Of a stretch of DNA of 29,188 bases, positions 8,373 to 16,845 are shown one piece after another. Source of the stretch: Streptomyces katrae. GTDB taxonomy: Bacteria; Actinomycetota; Actinomycetes; Streptomycetales; Streptomycetaceae. The notes beneath the pieces were generated by a model. The model worked only from the letters and a program-made list of their open reading frames with translations. It was not told where the DNA came from and made no database searches. The first letter of the stretch is position 1. Each line of letters opens with the position of its first letter. Made by a program: the position numbers and the translations under genes. The stretch lies in assembly GCF_000966975.1 (NCBI RefSeq), contig NZ_JZWV01000077.1:1-29188 (forward strand), in the 5' to 3' direction.

Positions 8373-8391
8373 CAAGGTTAGGCTAACCTTC
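8373..8391. promoter_or_regulatory. Iron box (DmdR/DtxR-family operator) of desE
   Basis: AAGGTTAGGCTAACCTT at 8374-8390 is a perfect 17-bp palindrome around TTAGGCTAA. It matches the TTAGGTTAGGCTAACCTAA consensus bound by the iron-dependent repressor DmdR1 in Streptomyces. It lies 50 bp before the desE start, so transcription should rise when iron is scarce. Confidence 0.9.
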
Positions 8392-8440
8392 CCCCCGAAC
8401 GCCCTACCCTCGTAGCGCACGTACGAAAGCGGACATCGAC

Positions 8441-9484
8441 ATGCCCAAGCCCAGCCCCACCTTCCTCTCCCGCCGCGGTCTCATCGCGGCCGGCGGCGCC
8501 CTCGGCCTCGTCGCGGCGCTCACCGCGTGCGGCGGCGGCGACAAGGCGAAGGACGGGGCGGGCGACCAGGGCTCCTCCGCCGCGTCGGGCGCCTGGAGCT
8601 TCAAGGACGACCTGGGCAAGACGGCCTCCGCCAAGTCCACACCGAAGAACGTCGTGGCCTACACCGGCACCGCCGCCGCGCTGTACGACTACGGCGTGCA
8701 GGTCAAGGGCGTCTTCGGTCCGACCAAGCTGGCGGACGGCAAGCCCGACCCGATGGCCGGCACGATGGACATCTCCAAGGTCGAGATCCTCGGCAACGTC
8801 TACGACGAGTTCAACGTCGAGAAGTACGCGGCCCTGCGGCCCGACCTCCTGGCCACCAACACCTGGGACGGTTCGTACTGGTACGTCCCCGAGGCCTCCA
8901 AGGACAAGATCCTGAAGCTGGCCCCGGCCGCCGCCATCGGCGTAGGCGACAAGGTGTCCATGGACAAGGCCCTGGAGCGCACCGCCGACCTCGCCAAGTC
9001 CCTCGGCGCCGACCTCAACACCAGGAAGAGCGCCGACGCGAAGGCCCGTTTCGACGCCGCCTCCGCCAAGGTCCGCGAGGCCGTCAAGGCCAATCCGGGC
9101 GTCAAGGTCCTCGTGGGCTCCGGCTCCGACCAGATGTTCTACGTCTCCACCCCGAAGACCTCCGCCGACCTCAAGTACTTCGAGTCCCTCGGCGTCGAGT
9201 TCGTCACCCCCGAGCAGGACAAGCTGGACCCGCAGGGCTTCTACGAGAGCCTCAGCTGGGAGAACGCCGGCAAGTACAAGGCCGACGTCATCCTGCTCGA
9301 CAACCGCACCCAGGCCCTCCAGCCCGAGGCCCTGAAGGCCAAGCCGACCTGGAACGAGCTCCCGGCGGTCAAGGCCGGCCAGGTCGCCCCGCGGGTCACC
9401 GAGCCGATCTACTCGTACGAGAAGTGCGCGCAGCTCCTCGAGGACCTCGCGAAGACCATCCAGAACGCCAAGAAGCTCGGCTGA
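8441..9484 (+). CDS. desE: Ferrioxamine-binding lipoprotein of an ABC uptake system
   Basis: 347 residues. The N-terminus has a twin arginine (SRRGLIA, residues 10-16), a hydrophobic stretch and the lipobox LTAC with Cys30 as the predicted lipid anchor, so the protein should sit on the outer face of the membrane, possibly exported by Tat. The mature part is a periplasmic-binding-protein-like siderophore receptor of the FecCD/FhuD class (ADVILLDNRTQALQPEALKAKPTW, then LPAVKAGQV). It would capture ferric desferrioxamine for an ABC permease not encoded here. An iron box precedes it, and desF and the desABCD genes follow, matching the known des locus. ATG 8441 gives a normal signal peptide although its ribosome site is weak. 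Confidence 0.93.
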   Translation: MPKPSPTFLSRRGLIAAGGALGLVAALTACGGGDKAKDGAGDQGSSAASGAWSFKDDLGKTASAKSTPKNVVAYTGTAAALYDYGVQVKGVFGPTKLADGKPDPMAGTMDISKVEILGNVYDEFNVEKYAALRPDLLATNTWDGSYWYVPEASKDKILKLAPAAAIGVGDKVSMDKALERTADLAKSLGADLNTRKSADAKARFDAASAKVREAVKANPGVKVLVGSGSDQMFYVSTPKTSADLKYFESLGVEFVTPEQDKLDPQGFYESLSWENAGKYKADVILLDNRTQALQPEALKAKPTWNELPAVKAGQVAPRVTEPIYSYEKCAQLLEDLAKTIQNAKKLG

Positions 9485-9510
9485 CCCGGTAACCCAGGGG
9501 GGACCTCCGC

Positions 9511-10452
9511 ATGACCGCCACCGCTTCCGCCAGCGCTTCCGACACCACCGCCGACACCGCCGACGCGGTCCCGGCCGCCGCGCACTTCCGGTTCTTCACG
9601 CTCGAAGTCCTGCGCACGCGCCGCCTCGGCCACTCCTTCCTGCGCGTGACCTTCGGCGGGGAGTCCCTCGCGGAGTTCCGCTCGGGCGGCTACGACCAGA
9701 GCCTGTCGCTCTTCCTCCCCGTCGGGGAGCAGGAGCACACCGAGCTCCCGTCCACCGACGAGGACACCTGGTTCGGCGCCTGGCGTGCGATGCCGGACGG
9801 GATCCGCCCGGTGATGCGCTCGTACACGGTGCGCGAGCAGCGGCGTACGGACGGCGGGGAGGTCGAGGTGGACATCGACTTCGTCCTCCACGGCGACTCT
9901 TCCCCGGCCTCCCGCTGGGCGGGCCGGGCGGCCGCCGGCCGCCGGATCATGGCGATCGGGCCGGCCGTGGCGGAGAACAAGTCGGTCCGCTTCCAGCGGC
10001 CGGAGGGCTGCGACGCGGTGCTGATGTACGCGGACGAGACGGCCCTGCCGGCCGCCGCCGCGATCCTGGACCGGCTGCCCGCCGGGACCCGGGTCAAGGC
10101 CTGGTTCGAGGTCCCGCACGAGGACGACCGCCTCGGCCCGCACACCCTCGCGGACACCGACATCACCTGGATCGTGCGCGAGAAGGCCGCGGGCGCGGCG
10201 GCGCGCACCGAACGGGTGCTGTCCGAGCTGCGCGCGGCGCGGCTCCCCGGCGCCGGGGCCCCGTACGCCTGGCTCGCGGGCGAGGCCGGGACGGTCAGGG
10301 CGGTCCGCCGCCATCTGGTGCAGGAACGTTCCGTCGACCGGCGCGCGGTGCGGTTCACCGGCTACTGGAGGCTCGGCGCGAGCGAGGAGCAGCTGCTCGC
10401 CGAGGCGTACGCGGGCAAGGCACCGAGCGAGGACCCGACGTCCGAGCTCTGA
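9511..10452 (+). CDS. desF: Siderophore-interacting protein (ferric-siderophore reductase, ViuB-like)
   Basis: 313 residues. An N-terminal FAD-binding beta barrel is visible as RSYTVREQRR and DIDFVLHGDSSPASRWA, followed by a C-terminal nucleotide-binding half ending in YAWLAGEAGTVRAVRRHLVQE and FTGYWRLGASEEQ, the usual SIP pattern. These cytosolic flavoproteins reduce Fe(III) in imported siderophores and so release the iron. The gene follows desE by 26 bp with a GGGG-rich ribosome site (9497-9503) before ATG 9511, so both are likely transcribed from the desE iron-box promoter. The first 20 residues are Ala/Ser/Thr-rich and probably disordered. Confidence 0.9.
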   Translation: MTATASASASDTTADTADAVPAAAHFRFFTLEVLRTRRLGHSFLRVTFGGESLAEFRSGGYDQSLSLFLPVGEQEHTELPSTDEDTWFGAWRAMPDGIRPVMRSYTVREQRRTDGGEVEVDIDFVLHGDSSPASRWAGRAAAGRRIMAIGPAVAENKSVRFQRPEGCDAVLMYADETALPAAAAILDRLPAGTRVKAWFEVPHEDDRLGPHTLADTDITWIVREKAAGAAARTERVLSELRAARLPGAGAPYAWLAGEAGTVRAVRRHLVQERSVDRRAVRFTGYWRLGASEEQLLAEAYAGKAPSEDPTSEL

Positions 10453-10482
10453 TCAACTCGCTTTATCCATAAGGTATTTGAC

Positions 10483-10512
10483 GAAGGGTCCCGGCATTCG
10501 CCGGGGCCCTTC
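10483..10512 (+). terminator. Terminator after desF
   Basis: A 13-bp stem with one T-G wobble (GAAGGGTCCCGGC / GCCGGGGCCCTTC) and loop ATTC. It separates the desE-desF transcript from desABCD, which has its own iron box 18 bp further on. Confidence 0.85.
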
Positions 10513-10529
10513 GGTATTTGTGATCCAAC

Positions 10530-10548
10530 TTAGGTTAGGCTAACCTAA
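10530..10548. promoter_or_regulatory. Iron box of the desABCD operon
   Basis: TTAGGTTAGGCTAACCTAA, a perfect 19-bp palindrome identical to the DmdR1 consensus as I know it. It lies 43 bp upstream of the desA start and marks the biosynthetic operon as repressed by iron. Confidence 0.95.
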
Positions 10549-10591
10549 ATCTTGCACCCACCCCCCGCTCTCCCTGCCCGGAGGAAAGTTG

Positions 10592-12097
10592 ATGCGCTCG
10601 CATCTGCTGAACGAGACGACCGCGGACGACTACCGGCGCACCGTCACCGAGGGCGTCGAACGCGTCGCCGCCAAACTCGCGGCCACCCACCGCCCCCACA
10701 CCGGCATCTCCGTGGACGAACTCGCCCCGGCCATCGACGGCATCGACCTCGACCGCCCGCTCGGCGACGCCTCCGCCGCCCTCGACGAGCTCGAGGACGT
10801 CTACCTGCGCGACGCCGTCTACTTCCACCACCCGCGCTACCTGGGCCACCTCAACTGCCCGGTGGTCATCCCCGCGGTGGTCGGCGAAGCCGTCCTGTCG
10901 GCCGTCAACTCCTCCCTCGACACCTGGGACCAGTCCATCGGCGGCACCCTCATCGAGCGCCGCCTCATCGACTGGACCGCCCGCCGCATCGGCCTCGGCG
11001 AGGGCGCGGACGGGATCTTCACCTCCGGCGGCAGCCAGTCGAACTTCCACGCCCTGCTCCTCGCCCGCGACGAGGCCTGCCGGACCGTCATGAAGCGCGC
11101 CCTGGACGAGGGCACCGAGCTCACCAAGGCCGAACTCCTCCCGAAACTGCGCATCTTCACCTCCGAGGCCAGCCACTTCAGCGTGCAGAAGTCGGCCGCC
11201 ATGCTCGGCCTCGGCTACGAGGCCGTCATAGCGGTCCCCGTCGACCGGCACCGCCGCATGGACACCTCCGTACTCGCCCTGGAACTGGAGAACTGCGCCG
11301 CCGAGGGCCTCTTCCCCATGGCCGTCGTCGCCACCGCCGGCACCACCGACTTCGGGTCCATCGACCCGCTCCCCGAGATCGCCCGCCTGACCGCCGAGCA
11401 CTCCGCGTGGATGCACGTGGACGCCGCCTACGGCTGCGGCCTGCTGGTCTCCCCCACCCGCCGCCACCTCCTCGACGGGATCGAGCACGCCGACTCGGTG
11501 ACCGTGGACTACCACAAGTCCTTCTTCCAGCCCGTGAGTTCCAGCGCGATGCTGGTCCGCGACCGCGACACCCTCAAGCACGCCACGTACCACGCGGACT
11601 ACCTCAACCCGCGCCGGATGGCCGAGGAGCGGATCCCCAACCAGGTCGACAAGTCCATCCAGACCACGCGCCGCTTCGACGCCCTCAAGCTCTGGATGAC
11701 CCTGCGCATCATGGGCGCAGACGCCGTCGGCTCCCTCTTCGACGAGGTCGTGGCCCTCGCCGCCGCCGGCTGGGAGATCCTCGACGCCGACCCCCGCTTC
11801 GAGGTGGTCGTCCGGCCTCAGCTCTCCACCCTGGTCTTCCGCTACCTCCCCACCGCCGGCGGCGAGGACGGCGGCCCGCGCCCCGACCTCCTCGACGAGG
11901 CCCAGCTGCACGCCCGCAAGGCCCTGTTCGCCTCCGGCGAGGCCGTCGTCGCCGGCACCAAGGTCGACGGGAAGCAGTACCTGAAGTTCACCCTCCTCAA
12001 CCCGCAGACCACGACGGCCGACATCACCGCCGTCCTCGACCTCATCGCCGCACACGCCGAGCAGTTCCTGGGAGAGTCCCTTGCCGTCCACCACTGA
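10592..12097 (+). CDS. desA: Lysine decarboxylase, first step of desferrioxamine biosynthesis
   Basis: 501 residues, a group II PLP-dependent decarboxylase that converts L-lysine to cadaverine. Visible elements are [33 protein letters not shown] (PLP phosphate region), [25 protein letters not shown], and [10 protein letters not shown] with the PLP-binding lysine near residue 309. ATG 10592 is chosen because GGAGG at 10580-10584 is 7 nt away; the in-frame TTG at 10589 is too close. The iron box lies just upstream. The 3' end overlaps desB by 17 bp. Confidence 0.96.
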   Translation: MRSHLLNETTADDYRRTVTEGVERVAAKLAATHRPHTGISVDELAPAIDGIDLDRPLGDASAALDELEDVYLRDAVYFHHPRYLGHLNCPVVIPAVVGEAVLSAVNSSLDTWDQSIGGTLIERRLIDWTARRIGLGEGADGIFTSGGSQSNFHALLLARDEACRTVMKRALDEGTELTKAELLPKLRIFTSEASHFSVQKSAAMLGLGYEAVIAVPVDRHRRMDTSVLALELENCAAEGLFPMAVVATAGTTDFGSIDPLPEIARLTAEHSAWMHVDAAYGCGLLVSPTRRHLLDGIEHADSVTVDYHKSFFQPVSSSAMLVRDRDTLKHATYHADYLNPRRMAEERIPNQVDKSIQTTRRFDALKLWMTLRIMGADAVGSLFDEVVALAAAGWEILDADPRFEVVVRPQLSTLVFRYLPTAGGEDGGPRPDLLDEAQLHARKALFASGEAVVAGTKVDGKQYLKFTLLNPQTTTADITAVLDLIAAHAEQFLGESLAVHH

Positions 12098-13382
12098 GCC
12101 CTACGACTTCATCGGCATCGGCCTGGGCCCCTTCAACCTGGGACTGGCCTGCCTGACCGCGCCCATCGACGAGCTGGACGGCCTGTTCATCGAGTCGAAG
12201 CCGCACTTCGAATGGCACGCCGGCATGTTCCTCGACGGCGCGCACCTGCAGACGCCGTTCATGTCGGACCTGGTCACCCTCGCCGACCCGACCTCGCCCT
12301 TCTCCTTCCTGAACTACCTGAAGGACAAGGACCGGCTGTACTCCTTCTACATCCGCGAGAACTTCTACCCGCTGCGCGCCGAGTACAACGACTACTGCCG
12401 CTGGGCCGCCGACCGGCTCGACAACATCCGCTACTCCACCTCCGTCACCGAGGTCTCCTACGACGGGTCCGCCGGCCTCTACGAGGTGCACACGGACCGC
12501 GGCGAAACGTTCCTCACCCGCCGCCTGGTCCTCGGCACCGGCACCCCGCCGCACATCCCCGCCTCCTGCGAGGACCTCGGCGGCGACTTCCTCCACAACT
12601 CCGCCTACATGGAGCACAAGGAAGCCCTCCAGAAGAAGAAGTCGATCACCCTGATCGGCTCGGGCCAGAGCGCGGCCGAGATCTACTACGACCTCCTCAC
12701 CGAGATCGACGTCCACGGCTACCGGCTCGACTGGGTGACCCGCTCCCCCCGCTTCTTCCCCCTCGAATACACCAAGCTCACCCTGGAGATGACCTCACCG
12801 GAGTACGTGGACTACTTCCACGCCCTCCCCGAGGACACCCGCTACCGGCTGGAGAGCCGGCAGAAGAACCTCTTCAAGGGCATCGACGGCGACCTGATCA
12901 ATGCCATCTTCGACCTGCTCTACCAGAAGAAGATCACCATGCCGGGCCCGGTCCCCACGACCCTGCTCACCAACACCTCCCTCAACAGCACGGCGTACGA
13001 CACCACCACGGGCACGTACACCCTCGGGCTGCGCCAGGAGGAGCAGGAGCGGGACTTCTCCCTCACCACGGAGGGCCTGGTCCTCGCCACGGGCTACAAG
13101 TACCGCGTCCCCGAGTTCCTGGCCCCCGTCCGCGACCGCCTGAACTTCGACGGCCACGGCCGCCTCGACGCCGGCCGCAACTACGCCGTCGACGTCACGG
13201 GCCGCGGGGTCTACCTCCAGAACGGCACCACCCACAACCACTCCCTCACCTCCCCCGACCTGGGCATGGCCGCGTACCGCAACGCGTACATCGTCGGAGA
13301 ACTCCTCGGCCGCGAGTACTACAAGGTCGAGAAGTCCATCGCGTTCCAGCAGTTCGCCGCCCCGGAAGGCAGCCACGCATGA
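12081..13382 (+). CDS. desB: Cadaverine N-monooxygenase
   Basis: 433 residues, an FAD- and NADPH-dependent N-hydroxylating monooxygenase of the lysine/ornithine hydroxylase family that makes N-hydroxycadaverine. The FAD fingerprint [12 protein letters not shown] is at the N-terminus, the NADPH site [15 protein letters not shown] lies in the middle, and the family ATGYKY motif lies near the C-terminus. The start is a TTG at 12081 inside the end of desA, with GGGAGAG at 12070-12076. The reading gives the expected family N-terminus, so the unusual start is probably real and ties desB translation to desA. The stop overlaps desC as ATGA. Confidence 0.95.
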   Translation: MPSTTEPYDFIGIGLGPFNLGLACLTAPIDELDGLFIESKPHFEWHAGMFLDGAHLQTPFMSDLVTLADPTSPFSFLNYLKDKDRLYSFYIRENFYPLRAEYNDYCRWAADRLDNIRYSTSVTEVSYDGSAGLYEVHTDRGETFLTRRLVLGTGTPPHIPASCEDLGGDFLHNSAYMEHKEALQKKKSITLIGSGQSAAEIYYDLLTEIDVHGYRLDWVTRSPRFFPLEYTKLTLEMTSPEYVDYFHALPEDTRYRLESRQKNLFKGIDGDLINAIFDLLYQKKITMPGPVPTTLLTNTSLNSTAYDTTTGTYTLGLRQEEQERDFSLTTEGLVLATGYKYRVPEFLAPVRDRLNFDGHGRLDAGRNYAVDVTGRGVYLQNGTTHNHSLTSPDLGMAAYRNAYIVGELLGREYYKVEKSIAFQQFAAPEGSHA

Positions 13383-13978
13383 GCACCGCCGAAACCCTCT
13401 TCACCCGCACCGACCCCACCCTCGGCACCTTCTCCATCCGGCCCCTGGACCCCTTCTCGGACGCGGAACTGCTCCACGCCTGGGTCACCCACCCCAAGGC
13501 CGCGTTCTGGATGATGCAGGACGCCACCCTCCCGGACGTCGAGCGCGAGTACGTGCGCATCACCGCGCACGAGCACCACCAGGCGTTCCTCGGCTTCCAC
13601 GAGGACCGCCCGGCCTTCCTGATGGAGAGCTACGACCCCGCCCGCCTGGAGCTCGTCGGCCTGTACGACGCGCAGCCGGGAGACGTGGGCATGCACTTCC
13701 TCGTCGCCCCGACCGACACCCCGCTCTCCGGCTTCACCCGCGCCGTCATCACCACGGTCATGGCGGCCCTCTTCGCCGACCCGGCCACCGCACGCGTCGT
13801 CGTCGAGCCGGACGTCCGCAACACCGCCGTCCACGCCCTCATCCACGCCCTCAACGAGGCCGTCGGCTTCGTGGCCGAAGGCCCCGTCACCAAGCCGGAG
13901 AAGGAAGCCCTCCTCAGCTTCTGCACCCGCGCCCAGTTCGAGGCGGCCACCGCCCTCACCACCGGGGTCTCGATATGA
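13379..13978 (+). CDS. desC: Acyl-CoA-dependent N-acyltransferase of desferrioxamine biosynthesis
   Basis: 199 residues of the GNAT-like siderophore acyltransferase family. It acylates N-hydroxycadaverine with succinyl-CoA, or with acetyl-CoA for the end unit of desferrioxamine B. Recognisable parts are [32 protein letters not shown] near the start, which resembles the aerobactin-type acetyltransferases, and HFLVAP followed by [25 protein letters not shown] near the end. ATG 13379 overlaps the desB stop and the gene's own stop overlaps desD, both by ATGA, so these genes are translationally coupled. Confidence 0.93.
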   Translation: MSTAETLFTRTDPTLGTFSIRPLDPFSDAELLHAWVTHPKAAFWMMQDATLPDVEREYVRITAHEHHQAFLGFHEDRPAFLMESYDPARLELVGLYDAQPGDVGMHFLVAPTDTPLSGFTRAVITTVMAALFADPATARVVVEPDVRNTAVHALIHALNEAVGFVAEGPVTKPEKEALLSFCTRAQFEAATALTTGVSI

Positions 13979-15756
13979 ACCTCTCCGCCGACACCGCCCA
14001 CCTCACCCCCGAGCTGTGGACCCGCGCCAACCGCGCCCTGGTCCGCAAGGCCCTGGCGGAGTTCTCCCACGAACGCCTGCTGACCCCGGAGCCCCTGGGC
14101 GAGGACCACTACCGGGTCCTCTCCGACGACGGCACGGTCGAGTACCGCTTCCGCGCCGTCCTGCACGCCCTGGACCACTGGGCGGTGGACGAGCCCTCCA
14201 TCACCCGCCACCGCGACGGCACCGAACTCTCCCTCGACGCCCTGGACTTCCACATAGAACTCCGGGACACCCTGGGCCTGAGCGCGGAGGTCCTCCCCGT
14301 CTACCTGGAGGAGATCTCCTCCACCCTGGCCGGCTCGGGCTACAAGTACACCAAGCCCCAGACCCCCTCCGCCGTCCTCGCGAAGTCCTCGTTCCAGGAC
14401 ATCGAGACGGGCATGACCGAGGGCCACCCCTGCTTCGTGGCCAACAACGGCCGCCTGGGCTTCGGCGTGCACGAGTACCGCGCCTACGCCCCGGAGGCCG
14501 CGAACCCGGTCCACCTCGTCTGGGCCGCCGCCCACAAGGACGTCTCCACCTTCACGGCGGGCGCGGGCCTGGACCACGACACGTTCATGCGCGAGGAGCT
14601 GGGCGAGGCCGCCGTCGCCGGCTTCGAGGCCAAGCTCACCGCCCTCGGCCTCGACCCGTCCGACTACCACTACTTCCCCGTGCACCCCTGGCAGTGGTGG
14701 AACAAGACGACGGTCACCTTCGCCGCCGAGATCGCCAACCGCCGCCTGGTCCTCCTCGGCGAGGGCGAGGACGCGTACCTCGCCCAGCAGTCGATCCGTA
14801 CGTTCTTCAACACCACCACCCCCACGAAGCACTACGTGAAGACGGCCATCTCCGTCCTGAACATGGGCTTCATGCGCGGCCTGTCGGCGGCCTACATGGA
14901 GGCCACCCCGGCCATCAACGACTGGCTCCACCAGCTGATCGAAGGGGACGAGACCCTCCGTTCCGTCGACTTCTCGATCATCCGCGAGCGCGCGGCGATC
15001 GGCTACCACCACCGCCAGTACGAACGCGCGACGGACCGGCACTCCCCGTACCGCAAGATGCTGGCCGCGCTCTGGCGCGAGTCCCCGGTCGGCTCGCTCC
15101 GGGAGGGCGAACGCCTGGCCACGATGGCCTCGCTCCTCCACGTGGACGCGGACGGCAAGTCCTTCGTCGGCGCCCTGATCGCCGAATCGGGCCTCACCCC
15201 GGCGCAGTGGCTGAAGCCCTACCTCAGGGCCTACCTCCTCCCCCTCCTCCACTGCTTCTACCAGTACGACCTCGCCTACATGCCGCACGGCGAGAACACG
15301 ATCCTGGTGATCAAGGACGGGGTGGTCCAGCGGGCGATCTTCAAGGACATCGCCGAGGAGATCGTGGTCATGGACCCGGACGCGGTCCTCCCGCCGGCGG
15401 TCGAACGCATCCGGGCCGACATCCCGGAGGACATGAAGCTCCTGTCCATCTTCACGGACGTCTTCGACTGCTTCTTCCGCTTCCTGAACTCCATCCTGGT
15501 CACGGAGGGCCTCTGCGACGAGTCGACGTTCTGGCAGGCGGTGGCGGACTGCGCCCACGACTACCAGCGGTCCCTCCCCGCCCTCGCGGACCGCTTCGCC
15601 CGCTACGACCTCTTCACGGAGGAGTTCCAGCTCTCCTGCCTGAACCGCCTCCAGCTGCGCAACAACAAGCAGATGGTCGACCTCGCCGACCCGTCGGCGG
15701 CCCTCCAGCTGATCGGCACCCTCAAGAACCCCGTCGCGCCCTTCGCCCGGCGCTGA
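13975..15756 (+). CDS. desD: NRPS-independent siderophore synthetase, desferrioxamine trimerisation and macrocyclisation
   Basis: 593 residues, an IucA/IucC-type synthetase that uses ATP to condense N-hydroxy-N-succinylcadaverine units into desferrioxamines. Visible blocks are SGYKYTKPQTPSAVLAKSS, EGHPCFVANNGRLGFG, the HPWQWWNK segment, QQSIRTFFNTTTPTKHYVKT (nucleotide and substrate binding) and MPHGENTILVIKDGVVQRAIFKD. The end of the protein looks intact. It is the last gene of the operon and is followed by palindromic sequence shared with a converging gene. Confidence 0.96.
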   Translation: MNLSADTAHLTPELWTRANRALVRKALAEFSHERLLTPEPLGEDHYRVLSDDGTVEYRFRAVLHALDHWAVDEPSITRHRDGTELSLDALDFHIELRDTLGLSAEVLPVYLEEISSTLAGSGYKYTKPQTPSAVLAKSSFQDIETGMTEGHPCFVANNGRLGFGVHEYRAYAPEAANPVHLVWAAAHKDVSTFTAGAGLDHDTFMREELGEAAVAGFEAKLTALGLDPSDYHYFPVHPWQWWNKTTVTFAAEIANRRLVLLGEGEDAYLAQQSIRTFFNTTTPTKHYVKTAISVLNMGFMRGLSAAYMEATPAINDWLHQLIEGDETLRSVDFSIIRERAAIGYHHRQYERATDRHSPYRKMLAALWRESPVGSLREGERLATMASLLHVDADGKSFVGALIAESGLTPAQWLKPYLRAYLLPLLHCFYQYDLAYMPHGENTILVIKDGVVQRAIFKDIAEEIVVMDPDAVLPPAVERIRADIPEDMKLLSIFTDVFDCFFRFLNSILVTEGLCDESTFWQAVADCAHDYQRSLPALADRFARYDLFTEEFQLSCLNRLQLRNNKQMVDLADPSAALQLIGTLKNPVAPFARR

Positions 15757-15769
15757 CGGCCCCCCGCCC

Positions 15770-15814
15770 GGGCGGGCGTGACGTCGATACGGTCCCTCGA
15801 AGCCACGCCCGCCC
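15770..15814. terminator. Probable bidirectional terminator between desD and the converging lipoprotein gene
   Basis: An 11-bp perfect stem pairs 15770-15780 (GGGCGGGCGTG) with 15804-15814, with a 23-nt loop. It overlaps an alternative zero-loop palindrome, CCCGCCCGGGCGGG at 15763-15776. The two structures exclude each other. Confidence 0.6.
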
Positions 15815-15830
15815 CGGCAGCCGTCCCACC

Positions 15831-16454
15831 TCAGCCGCCCGAAACCTGCAGCTGGTAGTCCACGGAGACGGCGAACGACCCCGACGACCCCCGGATCCCC
15901 ACGGTGTGACTTCCCGCCGCGAGGGGCTCCACCTGCACCCACAGCCCACAGGCGTGGGTCCGGAACCGCCCCCCGCCCTGCAGAACGGGATTGCCGTCCA
16001 CGGCCGTGATCTGCACCGGCGTCGCATCGAACCGTTCGGCCGGCACCTCCCGCCCGTCAAGGGTGGCGCTCCCCTGCGCCAATGCCATGAACGCGGCACA
16101 GTCGGCCGGTTCGCCGACGCTGTTCACCAGGGGGAAGGCCAACGGCACCCCCGCCGACACCGTGCAGGAACGCTTCGCGCTCCCCCCGAACGTCCCGGCC
16201 AGGAACCACACCCCGCCCTGCTGCCCCTTCGCGCAGAGGTGCCCGTCGGGATCGGAGACGGGGTTGGCCCCACCGGTACTCGAAGCCGCCCAGCTCCACT
16301 CCGCCTGCAACTCGGCCGCACTCATCCGACCCCCCACAGCGGCCGCCGCCGGGGCGGACCCCTCGGAGGGCGACGCGGGCACGGACGCGCGTGCACAGCC
16401 ACTCACCAGGAGGGACGCGCCGATGAGCAGGGCTATGGATCTTCCGGATTGCAT
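15831..16454 (-). CDS. Predicted lipoprotein of unknown function
   Basis: 207 residues. The N-terminus has a positive start, the hydrophobic stretch IALLIGASLLV and the lipobox LVSGC with Cys20, so the protein should be lipid-anchored outside the cell. An Ala/Ser/Pro-rich linker follows, then a compact domain with several cysteines (HLCAKG, RSCTV, PADCAAF, THACGLW) and a beta-rich end, SHTVGIRGSSGSFAVSVDYQLQV. I do not recognise a named family. The short secreted-protein gene lies 42 bp upstream on the same strand, so the two may be co-expressed. ATG 16454 has no strong ribosome site. Confidence 0.8.
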   Translation of the reverse strand: MQSGRSIALLIGASLLVSGCARASVPASPSEGSAPAAAAVGGRMSAAELQAEWSWAASSTGGANPVSDPDGHLCAKGQQGGVWFLAGTFGGSAKRSCTVSAGVPLAFPLVNSVGEPADCAAFMALAQGSATLDGREVPAERFDATPVQITAVDGNPVLQGGGRFRTHACGLWVQVEPLAAGSHTVGIRGSSGSFAVSVDYQLQVSGG

Positions 16455-16496
16455 GGCCCGAAGCGTACGCGGCTGCCGAGCCCGGCAACGAGGTGG

Positions 16497-16694
16497 TCAG
16501 TTGATGGATTCGCCGTCGTGACTGCCACCCGCGCAGATCCACCGGCCTGAACCGGGGTCGTACTGCACGGTTCCTCCGCCGGCCGTGCAGCCCGGCTCGT
16601 CGATACCGGGTGCGGCAGCCTGCACAGCGGGCGCCAGGGCGCCGAGAACGGCCAGGACCGCAGCGGCGATGAAAGTGAGAAGTCGTGTACGCAT
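16497..16694 (-). CDS. Small secreted protein, 65 residues
   Basis: A short gene with a clear signal peptide: MRTRLLTFIAAAVLAVLGALAPAVQA, with predicted cleavage after an Ala-x-Ala. The mature chain is about 38 residues, Gly-rich, with two cysteines (EPGCTAGGG and RWICAGG) that could form one disulphide. AGGAG at 16699-16703 is well placed before ATG 16694; a longer in-frame start at 16748 is less likely because it would precede the signal peptide. Function unknown. It lies just upstream of the lipoprotein gene on the same strand. Confidence 0.72.
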   Translation of the reverse strand: MRTRLLTFIAAAVLAVLGALAPAVQAAAPGIDEPGCTAGGGTVQYDPGSGRWICAGGSHDGESIN

Positions 16695-16777
16695 GGGAGC
16701 TCCTGTGAGGACGAGCGACACCAACACGTCATGACCAGCTTCGCCCAAGGCCCTGCCCTGCGCACCCGGACGGGTGT

Positions 16778-16797
16778 GGCCCCGCTACGGCGGGGCC
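16778..16797. other. GC-rich hairpin in the leader of the membrane-protein gene
   Basis: GGCCCCGC-TACG-GCGGGGCC, a perfect 8-bp stem with a UNCG-like tetraloop, 48 bp before ATG 16846. It could be a terminator for upstream read-through or a leader structure. Its position argues against the in-frame GTG 16774 as the start. Confidence 0.5.
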
Positions 16798-16845
16798 GTA
16801 CCCGCACCAGAGGCGCCCTCCGCGAACAAGCGGCAGGCTGGTGTC

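Noticed and set aside
13630..15942. 770-codon minus-strand frame opposite desC and desD
   Set aside because: It reads as Val/Gly/Arg/Asp-rich antisense sequence, and the plus strand encodes clear DesC and DesD.
14016..16550. 844-codon plus-strand frame over desD and the lipoprotein gene
   Set aside because: Composition is dominated by Pro, Arg and Gly, with no domain; desD in the neighbouring frame is unmistakable.
16774..16845. GTG 16774 as start of the membrane protein
   Set aside because: The extra residues cover a perfect hairpin at 16778-16797 and have no family or signal character; ATG 16846 is more plausible.
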